Source: Paracoccus aestuarii
GTDB lineage: Bacteria > Pseudomonadota > Alphaproteobacteria > Rhodobacterales > Rhodobacteraceae
Length of the DNA stretch: 64,000 nucleotides
NCBI RefSeq assembly: GCF_028553885.1
Contig: NZ_CP067169.1
Location: forward strand, 186,001 to 250,000
Direction of reading: 5' to 3'
The notes beneath the pieces were generated by a model, which saw only the letters and a list, made by a program, of their open reading frames with translations, was not told the DNA's origin and did not search any database. Positions within the stretch are counted from its first letter, which is position 1. Every line of letters begins with the position of its first letter. The translations under genes were made by a program, and so were the position numbers. Below, one piece after another: positions 55,634 to 64,000 of the stretch.

Positions 55634-57190
55634 TCACGCGCCCGCCGCGGCCATGGCGGCCCATCGGTCGGCGGCGGCGCCGAAGCAGTCATGGATGCTG
55701 TCCGCCGCGATCACCCGGCCCATGGTGATGCGGCCCAAGGCGGCCAGCCCCGGCACCGGGCCGCGATCCCCGATCAGCACGCCGTCCGCGCCCGCATCCA
55801 GCCCCGGCCCCGCCGGATGGGCGCGCGCCAGACCCCGGCGCTGCAGGTCCAGCAGCAGCGGGTCGTCCAGCCGGTCCAGCGCCGGGGGCGGCAGGACGGC
55901 ATCGACAATCACATCGGCCTCGGCCCGGGTCGCGCCCTCCAGCCGCCAGCCGCGATCGGTCAGCGTGATGTCGGGATCGTCCGCGGCGCGGGGATCGACC
56001 AACCCCGCATCGATCAGCGCCGCCAGCCGTTCCGACATGTCCAGCGGCGGGCCGTAGGAATAGCGCTTCAGCCCCTCGTCCAGCGCGATCAGCGCCTTGG
56101 CGGTGGGGGCGGGCGGATCGGCGGGGTTGAAGGCCCGGCGCAGCGGGTTCTGCCATTTGCGCCACAGCGCCCCGATGACATAGCCCGCATCCGGTGCCGC
56201 CCGCCCCGAGGCCATGGCGATGCCGTGATCCAGCAGGGCGCGGGGGCCGCCCTGATGCTGGGATGCGGGGTCGCGGATCTCCTGGCGCAGCCAGGCGGCG
56301 GGGATGGCGGGATCGCAGCCCAGGATCCGCGCGGCGGCGCGGGCCACGGGGGGGATCAAAGCCTCGGCCGCGGCATCGGGCGGCAGGGTCAGGGCATGGT
56401 CCAGCGCGCGGCGGAAGGCGTCCGTCTCCTCGGGCAGGGGGTCAAGCGCGCGGTCCAGCGCCTGCGATCCGGGCTTGGGAAAGGGCGGCAGCCCGTCCAG
56501 CGAAAAGGGCAGGATGCGCGCCGGTTCCCGCCCCGAGCGGTGATAGGTCCCGTCGCGCAACCGCCCGCCCAGCCCCTCGGTCAGCAGGCGCAGCACATCC
56601 ATCGTCGACAGGCCCAGGCCGCGCACCGCGACGGTCAGCCCCGCCCAGCCCTGCGCCCGGCGCAGCAGCCGGTGGTCGGGATAGGCGGGCACTACCCTGT
56701 CGGGGCGATGCGCCATCCAGCGCGCCAGCTGGTCGTCGGGCCGCGACCGGGGCTGGCCCGGCACCAGCAGCACCTGGTCGAAGCGCGCATCCCCCACGCG
56801 CCAGCCCCCGGCATCCGGGGCGATCCGGTCGATGCGCCGCGCATCCCGGACCACCGCAAGGGGTCCGCCCTCGATCAGCGCGGCCAGCCGGGCCATCAGA
56901 TAGGCCCCCAGCTCGGCCCGCTGCGGATAGCGGTCGGGATCGCAGGCGCCCAGCCAATCGGCCAGGTCGGGAAAGCCCACAGGCGACGCGGGCAGGTCGA
57001 TCCCCCGCAGTGCCACGTTCAGCAGGCACAGCACCGACTGGTCGGGCGCGAAATTCGCCCCCGCACCGGGCCAGGGGGTGGGGTCGAACAGGGTGACGCG
57101 GGGCCGCGCGGGCCCCGGCAGGCGGGCCAGCGCCTCCAAGGCGCCAAGCGCGCGGGGGCCGGCCCCGATCAGCGCGATGGTTCGGGTCAT
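55634..57190 (-). CDS. FAD/NAD(P)-binding protein (NAD_binding_9-like)
   Basis: A 518-residue protein with an N-terminal dinucleotide-binding motif IALIGAGPRALGALEAL (residues about 4-20), FDPTPWPGAGANF and a C-terminal PGLAALGRITMGRVIAADSI region. It resembles the FAD-NAD(P)-binding family (Pfam NAD_binding_9) of uncharacterised oxidoreductases. It follows thiQ by 39 bp on the same strand, so it is probably the last gene of the TPP-riboswitch operon. Role in thiamine metabolism is only suggested by this position. Confidence 0.8.
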   Translation of the reverse strand: MTRTIALIGAGPRALGALEALARLPGPARPRVTLFDPTPWPGAGANFAPDQSVLCLLNVALRGIDLPASPVGFPDLADWLGACDPDRYPQRAELGAYLMARLAALIEGGPLAVVRDARRIDRIAPDAGGWRVGDARFDQVLLVPGQPRSRPDDQLARWMAHRPDRVVPAYPDHRLLRRAQGWAGLTVAVRGLGLSTMDVLRLLTEGLGGRLRDGTYHRSGREPARILPFSLDGLPPFPKPGSQALDRALDPLPEETDAFRRALDHALTLPPDAAAEALIPPVARAAARILGCDPAIPAAWLRQEIRDPASQHQGGPRALLDHGIAMASGRAAPDAGYVIGALWRKWQNPLRRAFNPADPPAPTAKALIALDEGLKRYSYGPPLDMSERLAALIDAGLVDPRAADDPDITLTDRGWRLEGATRAEADVIVDAVLPPPALDRLDDPLLLDLQRRGLARAHPAGPGLDAGADGVLIGDRGPVPGLAALGRITMGRVIAADSIHDCFGAAADRWAAMAAAGA

Positions 57191-57229
57191 CGCCGCAGGA
57201 TAGGGGGCAGGATGCGGTGCATGCAAGCC

Positions 57230-57916
57230 TTAGCCCAGATAGGCGCGCAGGCCCGGCGGCGGATCGTCCAAGAGCGGCCCGGTCGGGAGGGGCGGGTGGA
57301 CGCGGTGATCCTCGATCAGCAGGGTGGTGGGGGCGAAGGCGCGGGCATCCGCCGGGTCATGGGTGACCATCAGCACCGTCGCATCCCCCGCCAGATCGGC
57401 CAGCAGGGCCAGCATCTCGGATTTCAGCGCCGGGCCGAGGGCGGCGAAGGGCTCGTCCAGCAGCAGGATGGGCCGGGCGCGCAGCAGGGCGCGGGCCAGC
57501 GCCACGCGGCTCTGCTGGCCGCCGGACAGATCGCCGGGGCGGCGCGGGCCGGTGCCCGCCAGCCCGACCTGATCCAGCGCGCGCGTGACCCGGTCCCGCT
57601 GGTCGCGGTCCAGCCGCAGGTCGGGGCGCAGGCCCATGCCGACATTCTGCGCGACGCTCAGATGCGGGAACAGGTTGTGGTTCTGAAACAGCGTCGTGAC
57701 CGGCCTGCGGCCCGGCGGCAGTAGACCCAGATCGCGCCCCTGCCAGCGCAGCCGCCCCCGGTCGGGCGCCAGATAGCCGCCGATCAGCGACAGCAGCGTG
57801 GATTTCCCGGACCCCGACGCGCCGATCACCGCATGGCGGCCCGGCGGCAGGGTCAGGTCGGCCATCAGGGTGAAATCCCCCTGCCGCACCACGATGTCGT
57901 CGAATTCAAGCGCCAA
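57230..57916 (-). CDS. thiQ: Thiamine ABC transporter ATP-binding protein ThiQ
   Basis: A 228-residue ATPase with Walker A GASGSGKST at about residues 33-41, Q loop, signature LSGGQQSRVALARAL and Walker B ILLLDEPFAAL. MADLTLPPGRHAVIG and VTTLFQNHNLFPHLSVAQNV match ThiQ. It overlaps thiP by 11 bp. The substrate assignment rests on the TPP riboswitch and thiB/thiP neighbours. Confidence 0.93.
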   Translation of the reverse strand: MALEFDDIVVRQGDFTLMADLTLPPGRHAVIGASGSGKSTLLSLIGGYLAPDRGRLRWQGRDLGLLPPGRRPVTTLFQNHNLFPHLSVAQNVGMGLRPDLRLDRDQRDRVTRALDQVGLAGTGPRRPGDLSGGQQSRVALARALLRARPILLLDEPFAALGPALKSEMLALLADLAGDATVLMVTHDPADARAFAPTTLLIEDHRVHPPLPTGPLLDDPPPGLRAYLG

Positions 57917-59435
57917 GCCGGCCTCCGCGATCGAACAGCCAGAAGAGGCCGAAGCTGAGGATCATCAGCAGCACGGATGCCGCCGCCGCATCCGCCATCC
58001 GGTAACCGTTCATCAGCTGATAGAGTTTCAGGGGCAGCGTCGGCTGATCGCTGGCGAAGAGCGTGATGACCCCCAGATCGCCCATCGCCAAGGCCGCCGC
58101 CAGCCCGCCCGCGAACCCCAGGGGCCGGGCCAGACGCGGCAGGGTCAAAAGGCGCAGCCGCGCCAGCCCCCGCAGGTCCAGCGACAGGGCCAGCCGGTCG
58201 TAATCCGCCCGCAGCGCCTGCGCCGCGGGGATCAGCGCGCGCAGCCCGAAGGGCAGGGCCATGGCCGCGTTGACCGCCACCGTCACCGGCAGGGCCATCT
58301 GCTGCGGGCTGGCCACCCCGCGCAGCAGGATGAAGAGCCCCGTCCCCAGCACCAGAGGCGAGGCGATCAGGGGCAGCATCCCCGCCGCCTCGACCCACCG
58401 CGCCCGGCCTGCCGCAATGGTCAGGGCCAGCGCCAGGCAGGCCCCGACCGACAGCAGGGCCGAGGCCACCGCCATGACGACCGACCGCCAAGCGGCGTCC
58501 CAGACATCGGCGGGCAGCGCGGGGATGCGCGGCAGTCCGGTCGTGATCACGGCCCCCATCGGCCAGAGCAGGAACCCCGCCGCCAATGTGATCACAAGCG
58601 CATCCGCCCCAAGCCGCCAGCCCCCCGGCGCGGGCGGGCCGTGGCGCGCGTCCAGCCCCGCGCCGAAAGCCGCAGGCACCACGATCCGCCGCGCCACCAG
58701 CGCCGCCGCGACACAAAGGCCGATCTGGACCAGCCCCAGGCTGGCCGCCCGACCCAGGTCGAAATCGAAGCGGAAGGCCTGATAGATCGCCAGCTCGACC
58801 GTGGTGGCGCGCGGCCCGCCGCCAAGCGCCAAGGCAACCGTGAACGAGGTCAGGCAGACCAGAAAGACCGCCAGCCAGACCCCCGGCAGCACGGCGCGCA
58901 GCATCGGGCGTTCCAGATGGCGGGCAATGTCGCAGGGCGCGAAATCCAGGCTGGCGGCCAGGCGGAAACGCTCGGCCGGGATCGCCTGCCAGCCCTGCAG
59001 GATCAGCCGCACCGACAGCGGCAGGTTAAGGAAGACATGCGCCAGGATCACCCCCTGCCAGCCATAGATCACCATCTCGGGCAGGCCGAGGGCGCGCAGG
59101 GCCTCGTTCACGGCGCCGTTGCGGCCAAAGACCGCGATCAGCCCCATGATCGCCACGATCACCGGCAGGATGAAGGGCGCGCCCAGCAGCGTCACCAGCA
59201 GGCCCCGCCCCCGGAACCGCCGCCGCGCCAAGGCCCGCGCCACCGGCACCGCGAGCAGCGCGGACAGCGTCGCCGACAAAGCCGCCTGCCACAGCGTGAA
59301 GCGCACCGCGCGCCAGTCCCATTCGCTCAAGGCCCCCAGGCCGCCGGCGGACCAGGCCACCGCGCCCAGGGTGCCCAGGATCGCCGTGGCAAGGAAGGCC
59401 GCGACCAGATGGCCTAGTTGAAGGCGCGCAGCCAT
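57906..59435 (-). CDS. thiP: Thiamine ABC transporter permease ThiP
   Basis: A 509-residue membrane protein made of two fused permease domains, about twelve hydrophobic segments. EAA-like loops are VPVARALARR..., HVFLNLPLSVRLILQGWQAIPAERFRLAASL and the second-half ALRADYDRLALSLDLRG region. This fused layout is typical of ThiP. It overlaps thiB by 22 bp and thiQ by 11 bp, so all three are translationally linked. Confidence 0.93.
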   Translation of the reverse strand: MAARLQLGHLVAAFLATAILGTLGAVAWSAGGLGALSEWDWRAVRFTLWQAALSATLSALLAVPVARALARRRFRGRGLLVTLLGAPFILPVIVAIMGLIAVFGRNGAVNEALRALGLPEMVIYGWQGVILAHVFLNLPLSVRLILQGWQAIPAERFRLAASLDFAPCDIARHLERPMLRAVLPGVWLAVFLVCLTSFTVALALGGGPRATTVELAIYQAFRFDFDLGRAASLGLVQIGLCVAAALVARRIVVPAAFGAGLDARHGPPAPGGWRLGADALVITLAAGFLLWPMGAVITTGLPRIPALPADVWDAAWRSVVMAVASALLSVGACLALALTIAAGRARWVEAAGMLPLIASPLVLGTGLFILLRGVASPQQMALPVTVAVNAAMALPFGLRALIPAAQALRADYDRLALSLDLRGLARLRLLTLPRLARPLGFAGGLAAALAMGDLGVITLFASDQPTLPLKLYQLMNGYRMADAAAASVLLMILSFGLFWLFDRGGRLGA

Positions 59436-60382
59436 TCGTCCAGCGCGGGTTGCCGCAGGGCCTCGGCCTCGTCCTCGGAATAGAACAGCGTGGTGTCAGG
59501 GCGCGGAAGGTCGCGCATGACCTGGGGCCATTGATCCTCGGGCAGGGCGGCGGGCAGGGACCAGTTGGCCAAGGGCACGACCTGCTGGAATTCGGGCGTC
59601 ACGATCCAGTCCATGAAGGCCTGGGCCAGTTCGGGCTGATCGGACCCGGCCAGCTGGCCCGCCACCTCGGTCATGAAGTAATGGCCTTCGGGAAAGATCG
59701 CGGCGCGTTTGGTCACGTCATCCTCGGCGGCGATGTGATAGGCGGGCGAGGTCGTGTAGGACAACACCATATCGGCCTCGCCGCTGGTGAACATGCCATA
59801 GCTTTCAGACCAGCCGCGCGTCACTGTCAGCACCTTGGGCGCCAGCTGCGACCAGGCCGCGCCCGCCTCGTCGCCATAGACCTGCTTCACCCAGAACAAG
59901 AGCGCCAGCCCCGAGATCGAGCTGCGCGGGTCCTGGATGACGATGCGGATATCCTCGGCCTCCAGCAGTTCGGCAAAGCTGGCGGGCGGGTTCTCCAGCC
60001 GAGTCGTATCATAGACGAAGGCCGTCTCGCCCCAGTTATAGGGCAGGAAGGTCGGATCGTCCCATGCGATGGGCAAGGACATGTCGGACGTGTCCTGACC
60101 ATGCGGCGCAAAGAGGCCCGACGCCCGCGCGCGGGCCAGCACGTCGGTATTCAGGCCGAAGACCACATCGGCCTGGGTGTTCGCGCCCTCCATCAGGATG
60201 CGGGGCAGGATGTCGCCGGTCACGAAGCGCAGCGTGCAGTCGCAGAAGGCCTCGAACCCCTCCTTGATGGCGGGGCCGGGGCCCCATTCGCTGGCGATGT
60301 AATCCTCGGCATAGACCGTCAACACGCGGTCCTGGGCCGCGACGGGCGTGGCCATCAGCAACAGGGCAAGGGCGGTTCGCAT
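59414..60382 (-). CDS. thiB: Periplasmic thiamine-binding protein ThiB
   Basis: A 322-residue binding protein: signal peptide to AVAAQ (about residue 16), then LTVYAEDYIASEWGPGPAIKEGFEAFCDC and TRGWSESYGMFTSGEADMVLSYTTSPAYH, as in ThiB/TbpA. It binds thiamine, its mono- and diphosphate. AGGAGG precedes the ATG at 60382; that site is part of a hairpin (60391-60418) below the TPP riboswitch. Confidence 0.94.
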   Translation of the reverse strand: MRTALALLLMATPVAAQDRVLTVYAEDYIASEWGPGPAIKEGFEAFCDCTLRFVTGDILPRILMEGANTQADVVFGLNTDVLARARASGLFAPHGQDTSDMSLPIAWDDPTFLPYNWGETAFVYDTTRLENPPASFAELLEAEDIRIVIQDPRSSISGLALLFWVKQVYGDEAGAAWSQLAPKVLTVTRGWSESYGMFTSGEADMVLSYTTSPAYHIAAEDDVTKRAAIFPEGHYFMTEVAGQLAGSDQPELAQAFMDWIVTPEFQQVVPLANWSLPAALPEDQWPQVMRDLPRPDTTLFYSEDEAEALRQPALDEWLRAFN

Positions 60383-60390
60383 GGGCGCCT

Positions 60391-60418
60391 CCTTTCATAG
60401 GGGGTTTCGGATGAAAGG
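60391..60418 (-). promoter_or_regulatory. Hairpin covering the Shine-Dalgarno sequence of thiB
   Basis: On the minus strand CCTTTCAT (60418-60411) pairs with ATGAAAGG (60398-60391), an 8-bp perfect stem with a 12-base loop. Half of the AGGAGG ribosome-binding site (60393-60388) lies in the second arm, so folding would block thiB translation. It follows the riboswitch by about 10 bases. Confidence 0.6.
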
Positions 60419-60427
60419 GGCGCGTGA

Positions 60428-60512
60428 CCTTCCCTCCGCCGGTGTGAGCCGGATCAGGTTCAACGGGTCCGCCTGCAGCGTCTCAGCCCGATGGGGCACC
60501 CCGAGGTGGCCC
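60428..60512 (-). ncRNA. TPP riboswitch (THI element)
   Basis: Minus-strand reading shows GGGGTGCCCCAT, GGGCTGAGACGCTGCAGG, ACCCGTTGAACCTGATCCGG and TCACACCGGCGGAGGGAA in order. These are the conserved CTGAGA, TTGAACCTGAT and CGGAGGGA elements of the thiamine-pyrophosphate aptamer. It lies about 46 bases upstream of thiB, so thiBPQ and probably the FAD protein are controlled by it. Confidence 0.95.
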
Positions 60513-60559
60513 CGAATGTAGAGGTTTCGCGCCCGCGCGCAAGGCGCTAGAACGCGGGC

Positions 60560-63187
60560 ATGGTGAAGGACATGACCGATCAGCCCACGCCGATGATGGC
60601 CCAGTATCTTGCGATCCGCGAGGCCAATCCGGGTGCGCTGCTCTTCTATCGCATGGGCGATTTCTACGAGATGTTCTTTGACGATGCGGTGGCCGCCGCG
60701 GCCGCGCTGGACATCGCGCTGACGAAACGCGGCACCCATCTGGGGGAACCCATCCCGATGTGCGGCGTGCCGGTCCATGCGGCGGAATCCTATCTGCTGA
60801 CGCTGATCCGCAAAGGATTCCGCGTGGCCATCGCCGAACAGACGGAGGACCCCGCCGAGGCGAAGAAGCGCGGGTCCAAATCCGTCGTGGCGCGCGACGT
60901 GGTGCGGCTGGTCACGCCGGGCACCCTGACCGAGGAATCGCTGCTGGAGGCGCGGCGGCACAATTACCTGGCGGCCTTCGTGGTGGTGCGCGACGAGGGC
61001 GCGCTGGCTTGGGTCGACATCTCGACCGGGGCGTTTTCGGTGATGGACTGCCCGCTTCCACGCCTGGCGCCCGAGCTGGCGCGGCTGGCCCCGCGCGAGG
61101 TGCTGTCCTGCGACACGGGGCTGGAGGATCTGATCGCCGAAGCGGGCGCGGCCATGACCGACCTACATGCCAGCGCCTTCGACAGCGGGGCGGGGGCGCG
61201 GCGGCTCTGCGCGCTCTATGGCGTCGAGACGCTGGACGGTTTCGGGACCTTCACCCGGGCCGAGCTGTCGGCGATGGGCGCCATCGTCGATTATCTGGAG
61301 ATGACGCAGAAGGGCCGCCTGCCCCTGCTGCGCCCGCCTTTGCGGGAACGCGCGGGCGGCGCGATGCAGATCGACGCCGCGACCCGGCGCAACCTGGAAC
61401 TGACCCAGGCCCTGTCGGGCGGGCGCGAGGGATCCTTGCTGGCCGCCATCGACCGCACCGTGACCGCACCGGGCGCGCGGCTGCTGGAGCGTCGGATCGG
61501 CGCGCCCTCGCGCGATCTGGCGCTGATCGCGGCGCGGCATGATGCGGTGGCCGCGCTTTCGGGCGATGCGCGCCTGCTGGCCGATCTGCGCGCGGCGCTG
61601 TCGCGGGTGCCGGACATGGACCGGGCGCTGTCACGGCTGGCCTTGGACCGCGGGGGGCCCCGCGATCTGGCCGCGATCCGCGCCGGGCTGACGCAGGGCG
61701 CGGCCATCGCCGCCCGCCTGCCCGGCGACGCGCCGCAGGTGCTGCGCGATGCGGCGCGCGATCTGGTCGGGCATGACGATCTGGTAGCGCTGCTGGATCA
61801 GGCGCTGGTGGCCGAGCCGCCGCTGCTGGCCCGCGATGGCGGCTTCGTGGCCGAGGGGTTCGACGCCGATCTGGACCAGACCCGCCGGTTGCGCGACGAG
61901 GGGCGCGGCGTCATCGCCGGGATGCAGGCCGATTACGCGGCGCAGGCGGGCATCCCCGGCCTGAAGATCAAGCATAACAACGTCTTGGGCTATTTCATCG
62001 AAACGACGACCACCCATGCCGAGCGCATGCGTGCGATGCCCGACCGTTTCATCCACCGCCAGACCACCGCGAACCAGATCCGCTTCACCACGGTCGAACT
62101 GAGCGAGCTGGAGACCCGCATCCTGAACGCCCGCGATCGCGCGCTGGAGATCGAGCGCGCCGTCTTCGACCGCCTGCGTGCCGCGATCCTGGACCGCGCC
62201 GCGCTGATCGGACAGGCGGCGCGTGCGCTGGCCGAGATCGATCTGGCCGGGGCCTTCGCCGATCTGGCCTCGGGCGAGGGCTGGGTGCGCCCGCGCATCG
62301 ATGACAGCCGCGCCTTCGTCATCGACGGGGGCCGCCACCCGGTCGTGGAACGCGCGCTGCGCCGCAAGGCGGAAAGCTTCGTCGCCAATGATTGCGACCT
62401 GACCAAGGGGACGACGCCCGCGATCTGGCTGCTGACCGGGCCGAACATGGCCGGGAAATCGACCTTTCTGCGCCAGAACGCGCTGATCGCGGTGCTGGCG
62501 CAGGCCGGGGCCTTCGTGCCCGCACGCGCGGCCCATATCGGGCTGGTCAGCCAGCTGTTTTCGCGCGTGGGCGCCGCCGACGATCTGGCGCGGGGCCGGT
62601 CCACCTTCATGGTCGAGATGGTCGAGACGGCCGCGATCCTGAACCAGGCCGATGACCGCGCGCTGGTGATCCTGGACGAGATCGGGCGCGGTACCTCGAC
62701 CTGGGACGGGCTGTCGATCGCTTGGGCGGTGATGGAGCATCTGCAGGCCGCGAACCGCTGCCGTGCCCTGTTCGCCACGCATTACCATGAGATGACGGCG
62801 CTGTCGGCCAAGCTGGACGGCGTCGAGAACGCCACCGTTGCCGTGCGCGAATGGGAGGGCGAGGTGATCTTCCTCCACGAGGTCCGAAAGGGCGCGGCCG
62901 ATCGCAGCTATGGCGTGCAGGTCGCGCGGCTGGCGGGCCTGCCCGCATCGGTCGTGGATCGCGCCCGCACCGTCCTTGACGCGCTGGAATCGGGCGAGCG
63001 TCAGTCGGCCCGGCCCATGGCGCTGATCGACGACCTGCCGCTGTTCCGCGCCGCCCCGCCGCCCGCGCCGAAGGCCCGTCCGCTGGATGACCGCCTGAAG
63101 GCCGTCCATCCCGACGCCCTGTCCCCGCGCGAGGCGCTGGACCTGATCTATGAATTGAAAGCCCTGTCCGAGGAGACGCGCCCATGA
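60560..63187 (+). CDS. mutS: DNA mismatch repair protein MutS
   Basis: An 875-residue MutS. Mismatch-binding FYE motif is at residues 35-37 (GDFYEMFF). The ATPase has Walker [21 protein letters not shown] signature, Walker [17 protein letters not shown] and the HYHEM switch ([10 protein letters not shown]). The C-terminal tail is Pro/Ala-rich. Start at 60560; M5 at 60572 is an alternative with GAAGGA just upstream. It is divergent from thiB and ends in an ATGA overlap with aroC. MutL is encoded at 24.7 kb. Confidence 0.97.
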   Translation: MVKDMTDQPTPMMAQYLAIREANPGALLFYRMGDFYEMFFDDAVAAAAALDIALTKRGTHLGEPIPMCGVPVHAAESYLLTLIRKGFRVAIAEQTEDPAEAKKRGSKSVVARDVVRLVTPGTLTEESLLEARRHNYLAAFVVVRDEGALAWVDISTGAFSVMDCPLPRLAPELARLAPREVLSCDTGLEDLIAEAGAAMTDLHASAFDSGAGARRLCALYGVETLDGFGTFTRAELSAMGAIVDYLEMTQKGRLPLLRPPLRERAGGAMQIDAATRRNLELTQALSGGREGSLLAAIDRTVTAPGARLLERRIGAPSRDLALIAARHDAVAALSGDARLLADLRAALSRVPDMDRALSRLALDRGGPRDLAAIRAGLTQGAAIAARLPGDAPQVLRDAARDLVGHDDLVALLDQALVAEPPLLARDGGFVAEGFDADLDQTRRLRDEGRGVIAGMQADYAAQAGIPGLKIKHNNVLGYFIETTTTHAERMRAMPDRFIHRQTTANQIRFTTVELSELETRILNARDRALEIERAVFDRLRAAILDRAALIGQAARALAEIDLAGAFADLASGEGWVRPRIDDSRAFVIDGGRHPVVERALRRKAESFVANDCDLTKGTTPAIWLLTGPNMAGKSTFLRQNALIAVLAQAGAFVPARAAHIGLVSQLFSRVGAADDLARGRSTFMVEMVETAAILNQADDRALVILDEIGRGTSTWDGLSIAWAVMEHLQAANRCRALFATHYHEMTALSAKLDGVENATVAVREWEGEVIFLHEVRKGAADRSYGVQVARLAGLPASVVDRARTVLDALESGERQSARPMALIDDLPLFRAAPPPAPKARPLDDRLKAVHPDALSPREALDLIYELKALSEETRP

Positions 63188-64000
63188 GCTACAACACCTT
63201 CGGCCGCGAGTTCCGCTTTACCACCTGGGGCGAAAGCCACGGCCCCGCCCTTGGCGCGACGGTGGACGGCGTGCCGCCCGGCGTGCCCCTGACGAAAGAC
63301 TACATCCAGCGCTTCATGGACCGCCGCCGCCCCGGCACGTCGAAACACACCACGCAGCGGCGCGAGCCCGACCAGGTGCGCATCCTGTCCGGCGTCTTCG
63401 AGGGCGTCACCACCGGCACGTCGATCCAGCTGATGATCGAGAATACCGACCAGCGGTCCAAGGATTACGGCGACATCGCCACCAGTTTCCGTCCGGGGCA
63501 TGCGGACATCACCTATCACCTGAAATACGGGGTGCGCGATTATCGCGGCGGGGGCCGATCATCCGCGCGTGAGACGGCGGCGCGGGTCGCGGCGGGCGCG
63601 GTGGCACAGGCGGTGCTAGGAGCGCTGGTGCCGGACCTGAAGATCACCGGTTACATGGTGCAGATGGGGGCGATGCATCTTGACCGCGCGCGGCTGGACC
63701 TGTCGGCGGTGGACGACAATCCCTTCTTTCTGCCCGATGCGGACGCTGTTCAGGCCTGGTCCGATTATCTGGACGGTATCCGCAAGGATCAGAACAGCGT
63801 CGGCGCAGCGATAGAGGTCTGCGTTCAGGGCTGCCCCGCGGGCCTCGGCGCGCCGGTCTATGCCAAGCTGGATACCGATCTGGCCGCCGCGATGATGTCG
63901 ATCAATGCCGTGAAGGCGGTCGAGATCGGCGAGGGCATGGCCTCCGCCGCGCTGACCGGCGTGGACAATGCCGATGAGATCCGCATGGGGCCGGACGGGC
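63184..64000 (+). CDS. aroC: Chorismate synthase AroC (3'-truncated by window edge)
   Basis: The first 272 codons of chorismate synthase are present. [20 protein letters not shown] is the usual start, followed by [53 protein letters not shown] and [12 protein letters not shown]. It converts EPSP to chorismate using reduced FMN. The ATG overlaps the mutS stop (ATGA). The C-terminal end lies beyond the window. Confidence 0.95.
   Translation, partial: MSYNTFGREFRFTTWGESHGPALGATVDGVPPGVPLTKDYIQRFMDRRRPGTSKHTTQRREPDQVRILSGVFEGVTTGTSIQLMIENTDQRSKDYGDIATSFRPGHADITYHLKYGVRDYRGGGRSSARETAARVAAGAVAQAVLGALVPDLKITGYMVQMGAMHLDRARLDLSAVDDNPFFLPDADAVQAWSDYLDGIRKDQNSVGAAIEVCVQGCPAGLGAPVYAKLDTDLAAAMMSINAVKAVEIGEGMASAALTGVDNADEIRMGPDG

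Noticed and set aside
1-64000. CRISPR array, prophage, insertion sequence or defence island
   Set aside because: No direct-repeat array, transposase, integrase, capsid or restriction gene was recognised; gene content and codon bias look uniform and core-like.

Overview
The window is 64 kb of a high-GC chromosome from an alphaproteobacterium of the Rhodobacterales, most likely Paracoccus or a close relative. Support for this: a ChvE/MmsAB sugar transporter with a divergent GbpR-type LysR gene, a BamF (DUF3035) lipoprotein beside lspA, a DUF1674 SdhAF4-type assembly factor, an MbfA rubrerythrin-VIT fusion, an IalB-type secreted protein and a cyanide-insensitive-type bd oxidase. Genes are packed tightly, with many ATGA or TGATG stop/start overlaps. 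I see no transposase, integrase, phage gene, CRISPR array or recognisable defence island, so this looks like ordinary core chromosome.

Layout. 0-4 kb: monosaccharide ABC transporter (minus strand), divergent LysR regulator and a tRNA-Gly(CCC). 4-13 kb: serB, a TSUP permease, asparaginase, IalB, rlmN facing rsgA and a LOG-family gene, then dapD, yaiI and exoD. 12.8-18.4 kb: a compact minus-strand run of histidine kinase, response regulator, DUF2478, TusA-like, MbfA, AEC transporter and crotonase. 18.5-24.3 kb: free-methionine-sulfoxide reductase, LysE exporter, pseudouridine synthase, TVP38 and metallo-beta-lactamase proteins, LYS1-type saccharopine dehydrogenase and a PQQ sugar dehydrogenase. 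24.3-35.3 kb: minus-strand run of DUF3775, mutL, two M16 peptidases, a cytochrome P450, bamF, lspA, purH, a small membrane ORF and rsmB. 35.4-41.5 kb: sdhAF4, amidase, dapC-like aminotransferase, ftsK and a DUF2268 metalloprotease. 41.5-46.2 kb: ettA, sulfotransferase, rimO, a 21-residue ORF and a ClpP-like secreted protein. 46.3-48.9 kb: bd oxidase with a 34-residue accessory subunit. 49-52 kb: cobalamin riboswitch controlling a BtuFCD-type importer. 52-55.5 kb: TAXI-TRAP transporter with DUF1850. 55.6-60.5 kb: TPP riboswitch, thiBPQ and an FAD/NAD(P)-binding protein. 60.6-64 kb: mutS and the start of aroC.

The most interesting signals are regulatory or structural. Both riboswitches lie upstream of short perfect hairpins that cover the Shine-Dalgarno sequence of the first gene. 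A third Shine-Dalgarno-covering hairpin precedes the DUF3775 gene and has no visible riboswitch. An FAD oxidoreductase appears to be the last gene of the TPP-controlled operon. A two-component system is translationally coupled to DUF2478, TusA and the MbfA iron exporter. A P450 is inserted between bamF and the M16 pair. Two genes (ftsK and the FecCD permease) carry compensating frame changes inside G/C runs, which most likely reflect indel errors in the assembly but could be real.

Third-position GC bias is strong, so long open frames opposite real genes are common. They were ignored unless they had family motifs.
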